From Clostridiales bacterium UBA2432 (GTDB lineage: Bacteria > Bacillota > Clostridia > Lachnospirales > Vallitaleaceae), in contig DDQW01000075.1 in the NCBI GenBank assembly GCA_002342805.1, positions 1 through 44,433 of the forward strand: 44,433 bases of DNA. The letters run 5' to 3'. The position numbers and the translations under genes are program-made. The notes under the pieces were generated by a model. The model did not search any database, was not told the origin of the DNA, and saw nothing but the letters and a program-made list of their open reading frames with translations. This document shows positions 43,421-44,433 of the stretch, one piece after another; positions within the stretch are counted from its first letter, which is position 1; every line of letters starts with the position of its first letter.

Positions 43421-44023
43421 TTATCCTACAATTTTCTCTGCGATTTCAAGGGTTCGCTTTGCTTGAAACTTAACAGATGCTTCAACATCTTCGACCATTT
43501 TACCGTCTTGGCCAATGGTAACCGAAGTTCCGTATGGATTTCCGCCTGCTTCCATTGTTACAGGATTCAAATACCCCGGTGTTACAACGATTGCTCCCCA
43601 ATGATACATCATGGTATATAGAGATAAAAGGGTCGCTTCTTGTCCACCGTGTGGATTCATTGCTGATGTCATTGCACTGACCACTTTGTTCACTGTTTTA
43701 CCTTCTGCCCATAGACCACCTGCTGTATCTAAGAATTGTTTCATTTGTGAAGGCATTACACCAAATCGGGTCGGTACACTAAAAATAACTGCGTCAGCCC
43801 ATTCAAGATCATCTAACGTTGCTTGGGGAACATCTTTTGTCGCTTCAATATGCGCTTTCCAATTTGGGTTGGCATCTATGACTGATTGGGGTGCAAGTTC
43901 AGCGACTTTAACCACTCTTACCTCTGCTCCCGCTTCAATTGCGGCTTCTTCTGCCCATTTTGCCATCTGATAATTTGAACCACCCATACTATAATAAAAA
44001 ACTGTTAATTTTACTTTACTCAT
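43421..44023 (-). CDS. wrbA: WrbA-type NAD(P)H:quinone oxidoreductase
   Basis: A 200-residue flavodoxin-fold enzyme that reduces quinones by two electrons. It has the FMN site YYSMGGSNYQMAKWA, the PTRFGVMPSQMKQFLD motif and SAMNPHGGQEATLLSL, all WrbA hallmarks. The ATG at 44023 has GGAGTG six bases upstream; a GTG at 44032 lies too close. Beside a MarR gene, it may be controlled by quinone or electrophile stress. Confidence 0.95.
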   Translation of the reverse strand: MSKVKLTVFYYSMGGSNYQMAKWAEEAAIEAGAEVRVVKVAELAPQSVIDANPNWKAHIEATKDVPQATLDDLEWADAVIFSVPTRFGVMPSQMKQFLDTAGGLWAEGKTVNKVVSAMTSAMNPHGGQEATLLSLYTMMYHWGAIVVTPGYLNPVTMEAGGNPYGTSVTIGQDGKMVEDVEASVKFQAKRTLEIAEKIVG

Positions 44024-44059
44024 AAAACACACTCCATTCTTTTCATATTATTATTTTCA

Positions 44060-44071
44060 TACTAACTAGTA
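44060..44071. promoter_or_regulatory. Candidate MarR operator
   Basis: Inverted repeat TACTA-AC-TAGTA between wrbA and the MarR gene, in the short 74-bp gap. Size and place fit a MarR-type site; not proven. Confidence 0.35.
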
Positions 44072-44097
44072 ATAAATGCTTTTAATTAATAGCGCGA

Positions 44098-44433
44098 TTA
44101 CTCTGCGCCCTTGCTTAACTTTTTTAAAAGTTGAATAAGTTGATTCTTTTCTTCCATTGACAAAACATCAAAAATCTTGCTTATATTACTCACATGCTCC
44201 GGAAAAATATCCGCCATATATTGCTTACCTTTTTCCGTAATACAAATCAAGCTAGCCCGGCCATCTTCAGGATCTTTTTTCCGAGTAACAAAGCCATCTT
44301 TTCTTAAGTTATCAATGACTACTGTCATATTCCCGCCGGTTGAAAGCGTCCCTGCAATAATATCCGCAATTCTAAGATCACCTTTGTGATACAGGATTTC
44401 AAGAACAGCAAACTGTGCTATTGTCAAACCTCC
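44098..44433 (-). CDS. MarR-family regulator, start lost at window end
   Basis: The last 111 residues of a MarR-type winged-helix repressor (IADIIAGTLSTGGNMTVVIDNL as recognition region, RKKDPEDGRASLICITEKG as wing). The frame is open to the window edge and the N-terminal helix is missing. It is upstream of wrbA on the same strand and probably controls it. Confidence 0.9.
   Translation of the reverse strand, partial: GGLTIAQFAVLEILYHKGDLRIADIIAGTLSTGGNMTVVIDNLRKDGFVTRKKDPEDGRASLICITEKGKQYMADIFPEHVSNISKIFDVLSMEEKNQLIQLLKKLSKGAE

Overview
The window reads as chromosome of a low-GC, Gram-positive, fermentative anaerobe of the Clostridia type. The signs are strong GGAGG ribosome sites, lipoprotein solute-binding proteins with LFAGC-type lipoboxes, sugar ABC transporters without their own ATPase, ROK, MerR, MarR and CsoR regulators, and split transketolase and Fe-dependent alcohol dehydrogenases. 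The exact genus cannot be told from sequence alone. I saw no insertion sequence, prophage or CRISPR array. Almost everything up to 38.6 kb is on the minus strand; only 38.7-43.4 kb is on the plus strand.

Layout: (a) 61-3313, a CUT1 sugar ABC transporter (binding protein, two permeases). (b) 3620-9278, a mutY / FAD oxidoreductase / DMT transporter / class II photolyase / exonuclease III operon, so three DNA-repair enzymes together. (c) 9316-9741, an intergenic block with a near-consensus promoter, several nested helices and a terminator, best read as an unrecognised structured non-coding RNA of about 390 nt. (d) 9848-12751, a CsoR-controlled copper ATPase operon whose copA carries a C-terminal CopZ-like domain preceded by its own ribosome site. 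(e) 12763-16037, a MerR / alcohol dehydrogenase / methyltransferase / Hsp33 operon with a classic 19-bp-spacer MerR promoter. (f) 16062-19746, a YkgJ, DUF255 and envelope-protein operon.

(g) 19768-35310 is the centrepiece: one minus-strand operon of 14 genes starting at a perfect TTGACA-17-TATAAT promoter. It encodes a ROK regulator, a GH31 sulfoquinovosidase (all six YihQ catalytic and sulfonate-recognition residues align with a constant offset of 16), a small transaldolase, an L-fucose/arabinose-isomerase-like protein, a second larger transaldolase, a degenerate M24 peptidase-fold protein, an Fe-ADH, both transketolase subunits, an RpiB-like isomerase, an APC permease and a CUT1 ABC importer. 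I infer a sulfoquinovose catabolic system that contains the hallmark genes of both the sulfo-transaldolase and the sulfo-transketolase routes. The RpiB-like and small transaldolase proteins have lost the usual phosphate-binding arginine (Trp in both), as expected if they act on sulfonated rather than phosphorylated sugars.

(h) 35458-36640, a DUF4003 gene, a bidirectional terminator and a tRNA-Val(GAC). (i) 36678-43414, an LDH-family enzyme and a NitT/TauT binding lipoprotein divergent from a ubiD-ubiA-ubiX-ABC ATPase-ABC permease operon. This combination suggests uptake of an aromatic acid followed by prenylation and decarboxylation, possibly salvage of a menaquinone precursor. (j) 43421-44433, a WrbA-type quinone reductase and a MarR regulator cut by the window end.
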